The notes: generated by a model not told the origin, from the letters alone. A DNA stretch of 64,000 nt from Metallosphaera sedula DSM 5348 (GCF_000016605.1 NC_009440.1:1-64000), one strand, 5' to 3'; numbered from the stretch's first letter, positions 45,032 through 54,354 are shown. Translations and numbers: made by a program.

Positions 45032-46110
45032 TAAACGTAGAATATGCTCTACTGGGTCAAGATTTAGAACTGGTACACAAAATTCACCTGGAGATCAGTG
45101 ACGGGATAATCTCCCACATAGGAAAGGGATGGGATGTTAAGGGCGAATCCTACCCTAATTCCCTTCTCATGCCTGGGCTGGTAAACTCCCACGTTCATAC
45201 CTTCGATGGGATCGCACCTGAGTTAGGATGGAACCTAACCCTTAAGGAGGTGGTAGGCGACCCTCATAGCGAGAAGTATAGAGTACTCTCCCTGAGGAGC
45301 CTCCCTGAGTTAAGGGCCTCAACCCTTAACTTCCTTAACAGGTCCTTGGAGCTTGGGATTTTCACTGTAATCGACTTCAAGGAAATGGATATCAATGGTG
45401 CAAAAATCTCGAAAGAGGTTAAGGAAATCTCACCCATTAACTACGTGACTCTGGGGAGATTGGACGGTGAGATAACAAGGGATAGACTTGAAATCCTCAA
45501 GGAGTTGGTGGACGGGTATGGGGTAAGTAGCGTATCCATAGGGATGGAAAAGCTTAGCCTCATTCGAGAGGTATTTAGGGATAAGATGACCGCTATCCAT
45601 GTTTCTGAAACGCTTAGGCATAACTTGGCCTCAGACCTTGAGACCTCTCTTTCCACTCTTAAACCTGATATGGTGGTTCATGGCATCCATCTATCTGAGG
45701 AGGAGATGGAACTCTTGGCAGAAACGGACACCAAACTGGTTATATGTCCTCGAAGTAACCTATGGTTCTCAACGGGTATTCCCAACATTCCCATGATGAT
45801 AAGAAAAGGGGTTAGACTACTAATCGGAACCGACAACGCCGGGATCACCGATCATGATCTCTGGAAGGAGTTAGAGGTTGCATTACTTCTATCGCGACTT
45901 CTGGATCCAGGAAGTGATTTTTCCAGGGATATCCTTAAGTCTGCTACCGTTAACCCTGGAAAAGGGGTTTATCCAATAGAGGAGGGAAATAGGATGACAG
46001 GAATAATCATGGGGCCACTCCCCAGGTTCGAAGTCTCAAATAACAGGTATATGGCACTAATCAAGGAACCTGGAAAAATAATTAGAGTCTTGGGGCTACC
46101 CAAAATCTAA
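45010..46110 (+). CDS. Amidohydrolase in the riboflavin operon
   Basis: Protein of 366 residues of the amidohydrolase superfamily (TIM barrel). Metal ligands: HVH (61-63) in VNSHVHTFDG, IHVSE, VVHGIHL and the catalytic Asp in IGTDNAGITDHD. It resembles chlorohydrolase/deaminase-type members. The start is TTG 45010, overlapping arfA by 22 bp, so co-translated. No arfB (creatininase-like formamide hydrolase) is in this operon; deformylation of the ArfA product is an attractive but unproven role. A deaminase for another purine or pterin is the main alternative. The stop overlaps convergent pcna by 29 bp. Confidence 0.8.
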   Translation: MEASSRIVNVEYALLGQDLELVHKIHLEISDGIISHIGKGWDVKGESYPNSLLMPGLVNSHVHTFDGIAPELGWNLTLKEVVGDPHSEKYRVLSLRSLPELRASTLNFLNRSLELGIFTVIDFKEMDINGAKISKEVKEISPINYVTLGRLDGEITRDRLEILKELVDGYGVSSVSIGMEKLSLIREVFRDKMTAIHVSETLRHNLASDLETSLSTLKPDMVVHGIHLSEEEMELLAETDTKLVICPRSNLWFSTGIPNIPMMIRKGVRLLIGTDNAGITDHDLWKELEVALLLSRLLDPGSDFSRDILKSATVNPGKGVYPIEEGNRMTGIIMGPLPRFEVSNNRYMALIKEPGKIIRVLGLPKI

Positions 46111-46825
46111 TGCCCGCACCCTTCTCAAGGGGGGCCGTTAATTTCATGGGAATCCCTGCCCCAAAGCCTATCTCTATTTCCTTGGAGAAGGAAAGTGCAC
46201 TTGATACCTTTTCCAGGATTGCTAAACTATACCTGGAACTTCCCTGTTTCTCTATTTCAAGCTTCGTCAGCGGTTTCCCGTTTTTTAGAACGGCGGAATA
46301 TTTTTTCCCGGCCTCTTCAACTTCAAATGACACGTGATCATCCTCGGCCTTTATTTCCACTTCTTCCCCTACCTGCATGGATTCGTCAACCAGAATCGAG
46401 AGTATATCACCACCGATCCCCATGGTAACAGAGTGGGCTACGGAAGGCTCCTTCAAAATTTGAGGTTCCCCCTTCTCAGCCTTGATTGAGAGACTACTCC
46501 TTGTGCCCGTTTTCTCATCCTTCATGGATATCCTGATACCTTCGTTAGTTTCAGTTATCTCGACACTGGACCTCCCCTTCATCTTCGAAAGTATCTTCTT
46601 CAACTCTCCCAAGTTGAGCTTTACAGAAATCGGCTTCTCAATGCTATATTCCTCTAGTGCATCTTTACCTATCTCAACTACCCCCATCATTACCTTATCG
46701 TCAGTAAGGTATTTGCTACCTATTCCTTCCTCCGTGAAATTAAGGGTTAACTCGTCACTGATCTTAGAAATGGAGGACACAATGTAGTAGAAATCCCTAG
46801 AACTGCCGTATATTGCCCTGAACAT
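46082..46825 (-). CDS. pcn1: DNA sliding clamp PCNA1
   Basis: Protein of 247 residues with the two-domain clamp fold. The N-terminus (MFRAIYGSSRDFYYIVSSI), LNFTEEGIGSKYLTDDKVM, and the C-terminal end in FWVAPRL most resemble PCNA1 of the heterotrimeric Sulfolobus clamp, as does the gene order next to rpo13. PCNA1 needs PCNA2 and PCNA3, neither in this window. ATG overlaps the rpo13 stop by one base. Confidence 0.93.
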   Translation of the reverse strand: MFRAIYGSSRDFYYIVSSISKISDELTLNFTEEGIGSKYLTDDKVMMGVVEIGKDALEEYSIEKPISVKLNLGELKKILSKMKGRSSVEITETNEGIRISMKDEKTGTRSSLSIKAEKGEPQILKEPSVAHSVTMGIGGDILSILVDESMQVGEEVEIKAEDDHVSFEVEEAGKKYSAVLKNGKPLTKLEIEKQGSSRYSLAILEKVSSALSFSKEIEIGFGAGIPMKLTAPLEKGAGIRFWVAPRL

Positions 46826-47133
46826 TACTCTTCCTTACTCTTCTTGGTTTTTTTAGTTTTCTTAGTCGTCCTTTTCTTGGCTGTCCTCTTTTTACCTTTC
46901 TCGGTCTTACTCACGAAAATCGAGTTATTGTCCTCAAACTCTTTCTTTGCCTCCTCTATACTGATTTTCCCTGACATAAGTCTGTGCCACACCTCGGTGT
47001 TCTTTGTAAGTAACTCTATATCCTGAAGGGACATAGCTGGTACTCCTTCTTCGTCTTCCTCCACTTTGCCAGCTTCATCCACCGATGTTTCCGGTTCATT
47101 TTCGTCATCGTAATCCTCTGACGTGGAAATCAC
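46825..47133 (-). CDS. rpo13: RNA polymerase subunit Rpo13
   Basis: Protein of 102 residues. An acidic N-terminus (about 1-30) precedes a conserved helix-turn-helix-like core, SLQDIELLTKNTEVWHRLM and SGKISIEEAKKEFEDN, and a lysine-rich tail of KKxKK repeats. This matches Rpo13, the polymerase subunit found in Sulfolobales and some other crenarchaea, whose tail contacts downstream DNA. Location beside PCNA1 is as in Sulfolobus solfataricus. ATGA overlap with the upstream ATPase gene. Confidence 0.92.
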   Translation of the reverse strand: MISTSEDYDDENEPETSVDEAGKVEEDEEGVPAMSLQDIELLTKNTEVWHRLMSGKISIEEAKKEFEDNNSIFVSKTEKGKKRTAKKRTTKKTKKTKKSKEE

Positions 47134-48773
47134 CCCTGATTTAGGCGAACAACTACTATATCATTCGCCGTTATATCTCTTGTTATCACCTTTCCCCTTT
47201 CAAGTACCGAAAGAGTTTCGTAAATAACTCTCCTCGCCTCTTGACTCTCTCCTCCAATCAACCTAGCGATGTAATTTAATTCGTCGGGATCATTCATTCC
47301 CATTATCATGGTCATTGAGGCATTGTTTATCATCTTTTCAAGTTTATCGGAATATTGTGAAATTAGTATAAAGCCATATCCAAATTTTCTTCCCTCAGCG
47401 AAAAGTCTTTCGGCTAGGGCCTCACCACTCTCCCTTCCCAGTAGAAAGGGTGCCTCGTCTATCACTACGAGCTTTCTTAGTGAGGCAGATTTCTCAAGGT
47501 ACATACTCCCCAGAATAGAGGTTAGAACGGTCTCCATGAGGATGTACTTTATGTTCGTGGTGGTTATCCTAGAGAAGTCTAGTATAACTTTTCCTTCAAG
47601 TAGTTTTCCCAGGTCCTCGCTCCCATAAAAGATGTTTGAGTCTAGGAACCTCAGGTAAGGATCTATGCTTCCCCACCTATTCAAATCCTGTGAATTGAAT
47701 GATGCCCTCTTTTTCCTTTCTAGGAGTAGAAGCACATCCCTTATCGTAGGAGGGTCTAGAGACCAAGTCCTCTCATCCTCGTCATATATTCCCCTTTCCT
47801 GGTACGCCTCAACGAACAGGTTCGATAGGTCCATGGTCTGAATACTTCCCAGATTGAAGATAGATTTAAGCATCAGGGCAATTTCAATGGATCTCTGTTT
47901 AGGGGACCTCCCGAAAAGAGAGAGAGGATTTACCCCGTTAAGGGACATATCCATCCTCCTCCCTGGGACATCTTCATATTCCCCGTGTAGGTCGAAGACG
48001 ATGTAATCTACGTTAGTTTTTGAAAGGATTAATTTAGCCAGGGTGGACTTCCCATATCCGCTCGACCCCACTATTACCATGTTGTAATTCTTCATCTTAG
48101 AAAAATCCACACAAAAGGGCTTCTTCACATTAATCCATTTATATCTGTATCCTGCTTGAAACAACCCAGGTGTAAGACTTCTAACCAACACCTTCTCTTC
48201 ATTGCCTATACATATCCCAGTACTAGTTTCCTTGGGTTCTACCATGAGAAGGTAGGGAAGAGAGATCCAGGATAGGGAGGACAAAGGGCTCAACTCGATC
48301 CTTCCGATAAAGGAGAGAATAGCCCCGTCTATTATCACTCCAGTGGCCATAAATGGCGATCTCGTGAGTGCATAGACAGCCGGTGCTAGTATTGCCGAGA
48401 CTAGGAGGATCTTCAGGTCAGGTGTCCTCTTGATCCTTCTCCATAGCCTAAAGGTAGTATCCCACAGCGACCTCGTTAAGTAAAGGAATGCCGATGATAT
48501 CCCAACCCCGGAGAGATATTCCAAAAGAATGAGGGGATCGACGGACCCATAAACTAGATTAAATAAGGCAAATATGCTGAGGGAGAAGAGAAGGCTCGGG
48601 ATCAGGGAATCCAAAACTAGGAGGGAAAAGACCCCATCCAGAAATAATAGAACGGATAATATTAGGGCACCGTTAAACCCGCCAATGATAGGTTGGAGGC
48701 TTTCCAGCTCAACGAAGATCATCTCCGCAAGCACTAAGCCTATTGCTATGAGATACCGCGTTACTTTTTGCAT
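47130..48773 (-). CDS. Membrane-anchored HerA/VirB4-type ATPase (CedB-like)
   Basis: Protein of 547 residues. The first ~180 residues contain about five hydrophobic segments (about 5-22, 34-56, 58-78, 125-138, 168-178 regions), then a HerA/FtsK-type ATPase: Walker A GSSGYGKST at 236-244, FDLHGEYED, Walker B LVVIDE at 435-440, SQYSDKL sensor, and a MGMNDPDELNYIARL end. Membrane tethering plus this ATPase fits CedB, the DNA-import motor of the crenarchaeal Ced system, but Sulfolobales have other HerA paralogs, so CedB is only a candidate. First gene of the operon with rpo13 and pcn1. Confidence 0.75.
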   Translation of the reverse strand: MQKVTRYLIAIGLVLAEMIFVELESLQPIIGGFNGALILSVLLFLDGVFSLLVLDSLIPSLLFSLSIFALFNLVYGSVDPLILLEYLSGVGISSAFLYLTRSLWDTTFRLWRRIKRTPDLKILLVSAILAPAVYALTRSPFMATGVIIDGAILSFIGRIELSPLSSLSWISLPYLLMVEPKETSTGICIGNEEKVLVRSLTPGLFQAGYRYKWINVKKPFCVDFSKMKNYNMVIVGSSGYGKSTLAKLILSKTNVDYIVFDLHGEYEDVPGRRMDMSLNGVNPLSLFGRSPKQRSIEIALMLKSIFNLGSIQTMDLSNLFVEAYQERGIYDEDERTWSLDPPTIRDVLLLLERKKRASFNSQDLNRWGSIDPYLRFLDSNIFYGSEDLGKLLEGKVILDFSRITTTNIKYILMETVLTSILGSMYLEKSASLRKLVVIDEAPFLLGRESGEALAERLFAEGRKFGYGFILISQYSDKLEKMINNASMTMIMGMNDPDELNYIARLIGGESQEARRVIYETLSVLERGKVITRDITANDIVVVRLNQG

Positions 48774-48812
48774 ATGCTTAATAAGCCTTAGGGCCGAGAG
48801 TAATATGCCTTC

Positions 48813-51530
48813 ATGTCTTCAGTATCTCAAGAGTTTATCTCTAGGCTACAATCTCTAGGATACAGGGAACTTACACCCATTCAGAAGCTGGCAATTCCTA
48901 GTATTCTAAAGGGCAAACACACACTGGTCATAGCTCCTACAGGTTATGGTAAGACGGAAGCTGCCATAATTCCAGTAATGTATCAGATCTTTGCCAAGGG
49001 ATATGAAAGGATATCAGCGCTTTACATTACTCCCTTAAGGGCACTCAACAGGGATCTGGAAGGGAGATTGAAGAGCTTTAGTCAGACCTTTGGAATTAGG
49101 GTAGCAACTAGACATGGGGACAACTCCAGAAAGGAGAGAAGGGAGATCATCCTTAATCCTCCAGATCTTCTCATTACAACACCTGAGACCCTACTCTATC
49201 TAATCGTGGATAAGAGGGTTAAGAAGCTACTAGCTAACCTCAAATGGGTTATCATTGACGAATTGCAAGAAATGCTTGACCAGAAGAGGGGTTATGAGCT
49301 ATCTGTGGTACTTCAACGCCTCAAGAGGATCTCCAGAAACCCGAGATTTATTGGCCTCTCCGCAACTATCAGCGACGTTGAACTGGCGAAGTCCTATCTG
49401 AGCCTAGACGAGGAGGTCGAGGTTGCCAAGGTAGATGGGAGGAAGGACACGGAAATTCTCATTGAGACCCCAGAGCCCTCACAGGAGGTCGTTGATCTAG
49501 CGGTAAAGAGAGGAATGGACCCCATACTGCTAGCTAGATTACTCAGGCTTAAGGACGTAATAGAGAAAAATAGGCCAGTTCTCATTTTTACCAACACAAG
49601 GGAGACCGCAGAATTCCTTGCCAATCAACTACAAACCATGTTCAATCTGAGGGTTGCAACCCATCACGGTTCGCTCTCCAAGGAGATTAGGACTAACATG
49701 GAGTCCAGTTTTAAGGCAGGTGAGCTGGACGCAATTGTTGCGACGTCAAGCCTGGAACTGGGTATAGACATAGGTACTATTTCCCTAGTGGTTCAGTACA
49801 TGTCTCCAAGACAGACCATAAGGCTTCTACAGAGGGTTGGGAGGAGCGGACATTCCCTTAACAGGAAGGCTAGGGGACTCGTCATCCCTGGGAATTACAT
49901 GTACGACGTACTTGAATGTAAGGCTATTACGGAACTATCTAAGTCCTATTTAGAGCCCATGATAAAGGAGGAGAACCCCCTGGACGTATTGGCCCATCAG
50001 ATAGCAGGGATGGTGATAGAGGGACCGCTTCTCATGTCAGATGCACTTGAAATATTTAGGGGCTCCCCCTACTTCAGAAACCTCACCCCAGAACTCCTTG
50101 AGGCAGTCGTGGAACAACTTGAGGCAGAGAGGGTAGTGAAAAGGGAGGGAGAGGTCCTGAAACCCTCTAGGAGGACTTGGAAGTACTATTACACTGTGAA
50201 CATGATTCCAGACTCCAACATGTCCTACCTCGTCATTAACACCAACACCAACTCCAGGATAGGAAATCTAGATTTCGATTTCGTGTCAATTCTAGACGAG
50301 GATAGCGTTTTCGTCCTAGGAGGGAGACTTTGGAGAGTGGTGTCCATAGAGGAGGGTAAGGTCTTTGTGTCCCCAGCTGAACTCAAGAAGGGTGATCTAC
50401 CCAGTTGGTTCGGCGAGGCCATACCAGTGGAGAAGGAGGTCTCAATGAAGGTTTACGAATATCTAACCGAATCCTTTGCGGGAAGAAGGGAGATCGAGCC
50501 TGAACTCAAGGCCAAGATAGAGAGTCACCTCTCGAGGAATTACCCAGCCCTAAGGAGGGATTTGATCCTGGTGGAACTAGTGAACTCGGATCTCCTTGTA
50601 ATCCACTCTCCCTTCGGTACTAGGGGTAACAACACCTTGGGGTCACTCATATCCGCTGTTCTCTCCTCCATGGGATACAGAACCTCGTTCAGAAGCGACC
50701 CCTATCATGTGGTGTTAACCTCCATGGTGCCTCTAGATGTGGGGGTAGTGGAGGACGTCCTGGGCAAGGTTAAATCCATGGACCCTGAATATGCCTCCAG
50801 GTTACTGGAGCAGCAAGTCGTTAATGAACCTGAATTCAAGTGGATTTTACTCATAGAGGCACAGCGTTTTGGTGCCATAGAGAAGGGAACCGAAATCAAA
50901 CTGGGCCATTACGTCCTGAGGGCCTACATTGACACCGTGATAGGGAAAGAGGCGATCAAGGAGTTTATGCTAAGATTTCACGATGTATCTATCCTTTCAA
51001 TTCTCAAGGGGATGGCATGGGAAGTCGTGGAAGTTCCTTCGCCATCTCCTCTTGCCCAGGAGTTTCTCGATCGTCTCCTTGTCTTCACCTCCATAGATGA
51101 CAAACCAGTTATGGTCGAGGTATTCAAGAGGAGACTCCTGAACAAGGAGATACTTTCAATCTGCCTATTATGCGGTTGGAACTCCAGGGTGAAGGTATCC
51201 GATGTCCCAGAGAGATGCCCCAAATGCGGGTCGGTGTTCATTACCTCAACCTTTCCAGATGACAGGGAAGCTCTCGATATCGTGAAGAGAAACATAAGGG
51301 GAGAAAAGCTCAACAGAAAGGAACAGAAAAGGCTCTCAGAGCTAAAGTCCATAGCCTCGCTTTACTCGAATTATGGAAGGACAGCCTTTCTGGCCCTTGC
51401 CGTTAGGGGAATAGGCCCTACTAACCTAGGCAGAGTCCTGAGGTCCCTCTCCAAAGGAGAGGATAAGTTTTATCAAGCTCTCATGGAGGAGGAGAGGAAG
51501 TTCATCAGGTACAGGAAGTACTGGCAGTAA
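48813..51530 (+). CDS. Lhr-family superfamily 2 helicase
   Basis: Protein of 905 residues. Motif I APTGYGKTEA, motif Ia TPLRALNRDL, motif II IDELQEM, motif III GLSATI, and motif VI QRVGRSGH are present, followed by the winged-helix and Lhr-core domains. The C-terminus carries a four-cysteine zinc site CLLCGW...CPKCGS, seen in a subset of archaeal Lhr-type proteins. Predicted 3'-5' DNA or RNA helicase. Divergent from the HerA-like gene across a 39-bp spacer. Confidence 0.92.
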   Translation: MSSVSQEFISRLQSLGYRELTPIQKLAIPSILKGKHTLVIAPTGYGKTEAAIIPVMYQIFAKGYERISALYITPLRALNRDLEGRLKSFSQTFGIRVATRHGDNSRKERREIILNPPDLLITTPETLLYLIVDKRVKKLLANLKWVIIDELQEMLDQKRGYELSVVLQRLKRISRNPRFIGLSATISDVELAKSYLSLDEEVEVAKVDGRKDTEILIETPEPSQEVVDLAVKRGMDPILLARLLRLKDVIEKNRPVLIFTNTRETAEFLANQLQTMFNLRVATHHGSLSKEIRTNMESSFKAGELDAIVATSSLELGIDIGTISLVVQYMSPRQTIRLLQRVGRSGHSLNRKARGLVIPGNYMYDVLECKAITELSKSYLEPMIKEENPLDVLAHQIAGMVIEGPLLMSDALEIFRGSPYFRNLTPELLEAVVEQLEAERVVKREGEVLKPSRRTWKYYYTVNMIPDSNMSYLVINTNTNSRIGNLDFDFVSILDEDSVFVLGGRLWRVVSIEEGKVFVSPAELKKGDLPSWFGEAIPVEKEVSMKVYEYLTESFAGRREIEPELKAKIESHLSRNYPALRRDLILVELVNSDLLVIHSPFGTRGNNTLGSLISAVLSSMGYRTSFRSDPYHVVLTSMVPLDVGVVEDVLGKVKSMDPEYASRLLEQQVVNEPEFKWILLIEAQRFGAIEKGTEIKLGHYVLRAYIDTVIGKEAIKEFMLRFHDVSILSILKGMAWEVVEVPSPSPLAQEFLDRLLVFTSIDDKPVMVEVFKRRLLNKEILSICLLCGWNSRVKVSDVPERCPKCGSVFITSTFPDDREALDIVKRNIRGEKLNRKEQKRLSELKSIASLYSNYGRTAFLALAVRGIGPTNLGRVLRSLSKGEDKFYQALMEEERKFIRYRKYWQ

Positions 51531-51571
51531 GCTTTTAATAGTGACCGAGAACTTTTCACAAGTGTTCTGAT

Positions 51572-51862
51572 ATGGCCATAATTGAAGTGGGTAGGATTTG
51601 CGTTAAACTATCTGGACGCGAAGCCGGGAGTAAATGTGTCATAGTTGATATAATAGACAATAATTTCGTCCTTGTAACAGGTCCAAAGAGCATCAGCGGG
51701 GTTAAGAGAAGGAGGGTAAACATATCCCATCTGGAGCCCACCGATAAGACAGTGGAGATAGGGAAGGGAGCCTCGGACCAAGAAGTAGAGGCCAAGCTGA
51801 AGGAGCAAGGACTAGTAGATTTTATGAAGGAAAAGGTGAAGGTAAAAATTCCAGTGATTTGA
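51572..51862 (+). CDS. rpl14e: 50S ribosomal protein L14e
   Basis: Protein of 96 residues. EVGRICVKLSGREAGSKCVIVD and the KRRRVNISHLEPTD block identify L14e (KOW/SH3-like). Its stop TGA is directly followed by the cbf5 ATG, the typical archaeal rpl14e-cbf5 pairing. Confidence 0.96.
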   Translation: MAIIEVGRICVKLSGREAGSKCVIVDIIDNNFVLVTGPKSISGVKRRRVNISHLEPTDKTVEIGKGASDQEVEAKLKEQGLVDFMKEKVKVKIPVI

Positions 51863-52883
51863 ATGGATTTTTCTCCCTTCGTGGAAAGGATAGACAAGTT
51901 TTGTGGTTATAATCAACCCTGGGAAGTTCGGAAGGATTACGTTCCGGCTGGGGATTTCGGAGTCCAGCCTGATAAGAGAACTATCAAGGACCTCATAAAT
52001 ACCTCTATTATTAACGTGGATAAGCCCCCTGGGCCAACTAGTCATGAAGTGGCCTTCTGGGTAAAGACCATGTTTAACCTACCCAGGGTGGGACACGGAG
52101 GGACCCTAGAGCCCTAATGGGCGGGGCAATCCCAAGGTAACCGGCGTCCTACCCATAGGTTTAGGGAAGGCCACCAAGATAATGAGCGTGGTAACGAAGT
52201 CGGGTAAGGAGTATGTATGTTTAATGGAGGTCCATTGTGATTTTCAGGAGGAAAGGCTTAGGGCGATTGCCAAGGAGTTCGTTGGGACAATATATCAAAA
52301 GCCACCCGTGAGATCTTCGGTGAAGAGAAGGGTAAGGAAGAGGAAGATCTATTCGCTGGAGGTTCTTGAGATGGAAGGAAGAAGAGTCCTCATGAAAATC
52401 TCCTCAGAACCTGGAACCTACATGAGGAAGATTTGCCACGACATGGGCATCCTCCTGGGTTGCGGTGCCCACATGAGGGAATTGAGGAGAACAAGGTCAG
52501 GAATATTCACCGAGGATACAGTTGTAACGTTACAACAGGTTTCGGAGGCCCTCTATCTTTACCGCAACTGCGGTGAGGAGGATGAGCTGAGGAGAATACT
52601 CATTCCCATGGAGATGGCCTTCTGCGGGATACCCAAGATAATCGTAGACGATGAGACAGTGAACTCCCTAGCCTACGGCTCCCCCTTGATGGCGCCAGGA
52701 ATAGTGGCCTTTCAGGGATTTAAGAAAGGAGATACGGTGGCGCTCATAACTTGGAAGGGAGAGGGAATAGCCTTGGGAAAGGCCCTGGTAGATTCAGTGA
52801 GTATGGGTAAGAGGGGAGAGGTAGTGAAGCCTGAAAGGGTATTAATGGATAAAGATGTGTACCCGAAGGCATGGAAGAAATGA
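51863..52883 (+). CDS. cbf5: tRNA/rRNA pseudouridine synthase Cbf5, intron-containing
   Basis: Two exons, 51863-52109 and 52129-52883, give about 333 residues after removal of a 19-base intron. Cbf5 is the catalytic subunit of the H/ACA guide RNP. Exon 1 has VDKPPGPTSHEV and ends RVGHGGTL; exon 2 starts PKVTGVLPIGLGKATK, so the joined motif is GTLDPKVTG with the catalytic Asp codon (G|AT) formed only by splicing. KPPVRSSVKR, EPGTYMRKICHD and a C-terminal PUA domain (GSPLMAPGI) follow. Without splicing the frame ends at TAA 52115. Introns in crenarchaeal cbf5 are established. Confidence 0.95.
52110..52128 (+). other. cbf5 mRNA intron with bulge-helix-bulge motif
   Basis: Exon helix GGGA (52100-52103) pairs with TCCC (52130-52133). 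Central four-pair helix CCCT (52104-52107) pairs with GGGG (52123-52126). Intron helix GCCC (52111-52114) pairs with GGGC (52119-52122) with loop TAAT. The three-base bulges AG|A and CA|A hold the two cleavage sites. This is a complete hBHBh' substrate for the archaeal splicing endonuclease. Confidence 0.93.
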
Positions 52884-53431
52884 TGTTCGTGGTAACCGAC
52901 GTGGTTAACGGAGTCCCTCTGAACTTGATCAGTTACCCAGGTCTCTTCTCCAAGAAGAGGCTAGACCTGGGAACTAGGGTACTCCTGGAGAACCTCATAA
53001 TCCCTGAGGAGGGAGCAGTAGCTGATGTGGGATGCGGTTACGGACCCATAGGGATATACGTTGCCATCATAAATCCTAGGCTCTCAGTTTACATGCTCGA
53101 CGTGAATCCGTTGGCGGTGAAGGCCTCAAGGGAGAACGTAGAGAGGTATGGATTAGGGGATAGGGTGAAGGTGCTCAAGAGCGATCTGCTCTCAGGATTT
53201 GAGTTCAGGGTTAAGGCCATTTACTCGAATCCTCCGCTTTCCAAGGGAGTAGATGTACTGGAAAGGCTTGCCAGAGATGCTCCAGAAAGACTGGAGAAGG
53301 GTGGATGGGTGCAAATGGTCCTGTATAAGGGAGAGGGAAACGCTGTGAAAATATTTAGTGAGTACTTCCCTGAAGTTAAGGTCATGAAAAGCGTGAAGGG
53401 ATACTCAATTGTCCTTGCCGTAAACAATTAA
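52871..53431 (+). CDS. RsmC-like SAM-dependent methyltransferase
   Basis: About 186 residues, a class I methyltransferase. Motif I VADVGCGYGPIG near 52-63, acidic MLDVNPLAV and motif IV SNPPL (with YSNPPLSKG) are those of small N6/N2-guanine RNA methyltransferases (RsmC/RlmG type). N-terminal NLISYPGLFSKKRLDLGTRVLLE also matches this group. Target RNA unknown. The ATG lies within the cbf5 3' end (13-bp overlap; ATGs at 52880 and 52883 are alternatives), linking it to rRNA/tRNA modification. Confidence 0.85.
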   Translation: MEEMMFVVTDVVNGVPLNLISYPGLFSKKRLDLGTRVLLENLIIPEEGAVADVGCGYGPIGIYVAIINPRLSVYMLDVNPLAVKASRENVERYGLGDRVKVLKSDLLSGFEFRVKAIYSNPPLSKGVDVLERLARDAPERLEKGGWVQMVLYKGEGNAVKIFSEYFPEVKVMKSVKGYSIVLAVNN

Positions 53432-53454
53432 AGAGAGCAGACAGATAGTTAAGT

Positions 53455-53550
<96 letters not shown>

Positions 53551-54194
53551 TCTGGAATCCTTTTAGTCAGTTGGTAGGTTCCTTGGAAGGTATTATGAAC
53601 CCATCGCTCTACAGGTAGCCAGTTGTACAATGCTAGATACTCGCCATAAGGAACGGGCTCATGCGTCCTCGATTAGGTTTAATTGGTATCAGCCCTCTTG
53701 GTCGGAGACCGATGGGTAAGAAGTCTAGGGGCTGACCTTCTGTCACAAAAGTAGTGAAACGAGTTTACTCAAAACTTGTGCAATTCATTGTCCATTCTTG
53801 TTGGTTACACCTCAGTTGATAGACTCCTAAGACCTAGCTAAACTGGAGGGGTATGAATGCCTCCAACTGTCCAAAACTTAGCTCAGGATGTTCTTTAGAT
53901 TTGAGCGTTCAGCGGGTTTTTAGTCCTCTATTAGAAAATCAGAAAATGTGAAATCGGCAGCTCTTGCGCTCGGAAGCTGTACGAGTTAAGGTTCCTAACC
54001 TTTTGCGCTACTTGTAGTGCTATCCTGTTGGATATTTCCCTCAAGCTTACTGTCCAAAATAAGTAGCTTAAAGATTTTAAAGTACCATCTAGGATGATTC
54101 AACAAAATAGCTCAAGGAGCGGACATCGATCTTGACGGAAACTTAAGGACTCCCTTAAGGAAGCTTTATAACGCAGAATTCTAAATTCCTAATT
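53551..54194. other. 644-bp hairpin-rich non-coding region
   Basis: No gene over 45 codons is supported on either strand. It contains a stem TCAGCCC/GGGCTGA (53689-53735) enclosing TCGG-AGA-CCGA, then four hairpins in a row: CAGCT/AGCTG (53958-53979), AAGGTT-CCT-AACCTT (53988-54002), GCGCTAC/GTAGTGC (54005-54020), TATCC-TGTT-GGATA (54021-54034), and later CTTAAGG-ACTC-CCTTAAG (54142-54159). A minus frame at 53633-53764 is open for 44 codons without a good start. Could be an unrecognised structured RNA or decayed mobile DNA. Confidence 0.5.
54164..54171 (+). promoter_or_regulatory. TATA box of tRNA-Gln
   Basis: CTTTATAA begins 31 bases before the tRNA 5' end, the spacing expected for an archaeal tRNA promoter. 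Confidence 0.65.
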
Positions 54195-54267
<73 letters not shown>

Positions 54268-54354
54268 CCTCCTCGTGATTTTTTGGGTCCTAAAATCCCA
54301 CTTGATACACTAATTCACGTGAATTTGACATTCTTTCCATGGACTAACCTCGCG

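Noticed and set aside
52182-52883. Second part of cbf5 as a separate gene, or a frameshifted pseudogene
   Set aside because: A complete bulge-helix-bulge motif restores the frame and the catalytic Asp, so it is exon 2 of an intact intron-containing gene.
53633-53764. 44-codon minus-strand frame resembling a transposase tail
   Set aside because: No start codon, no diagnostic transposase motif, and it overlaps predicted hairpins; kept only as a remark.
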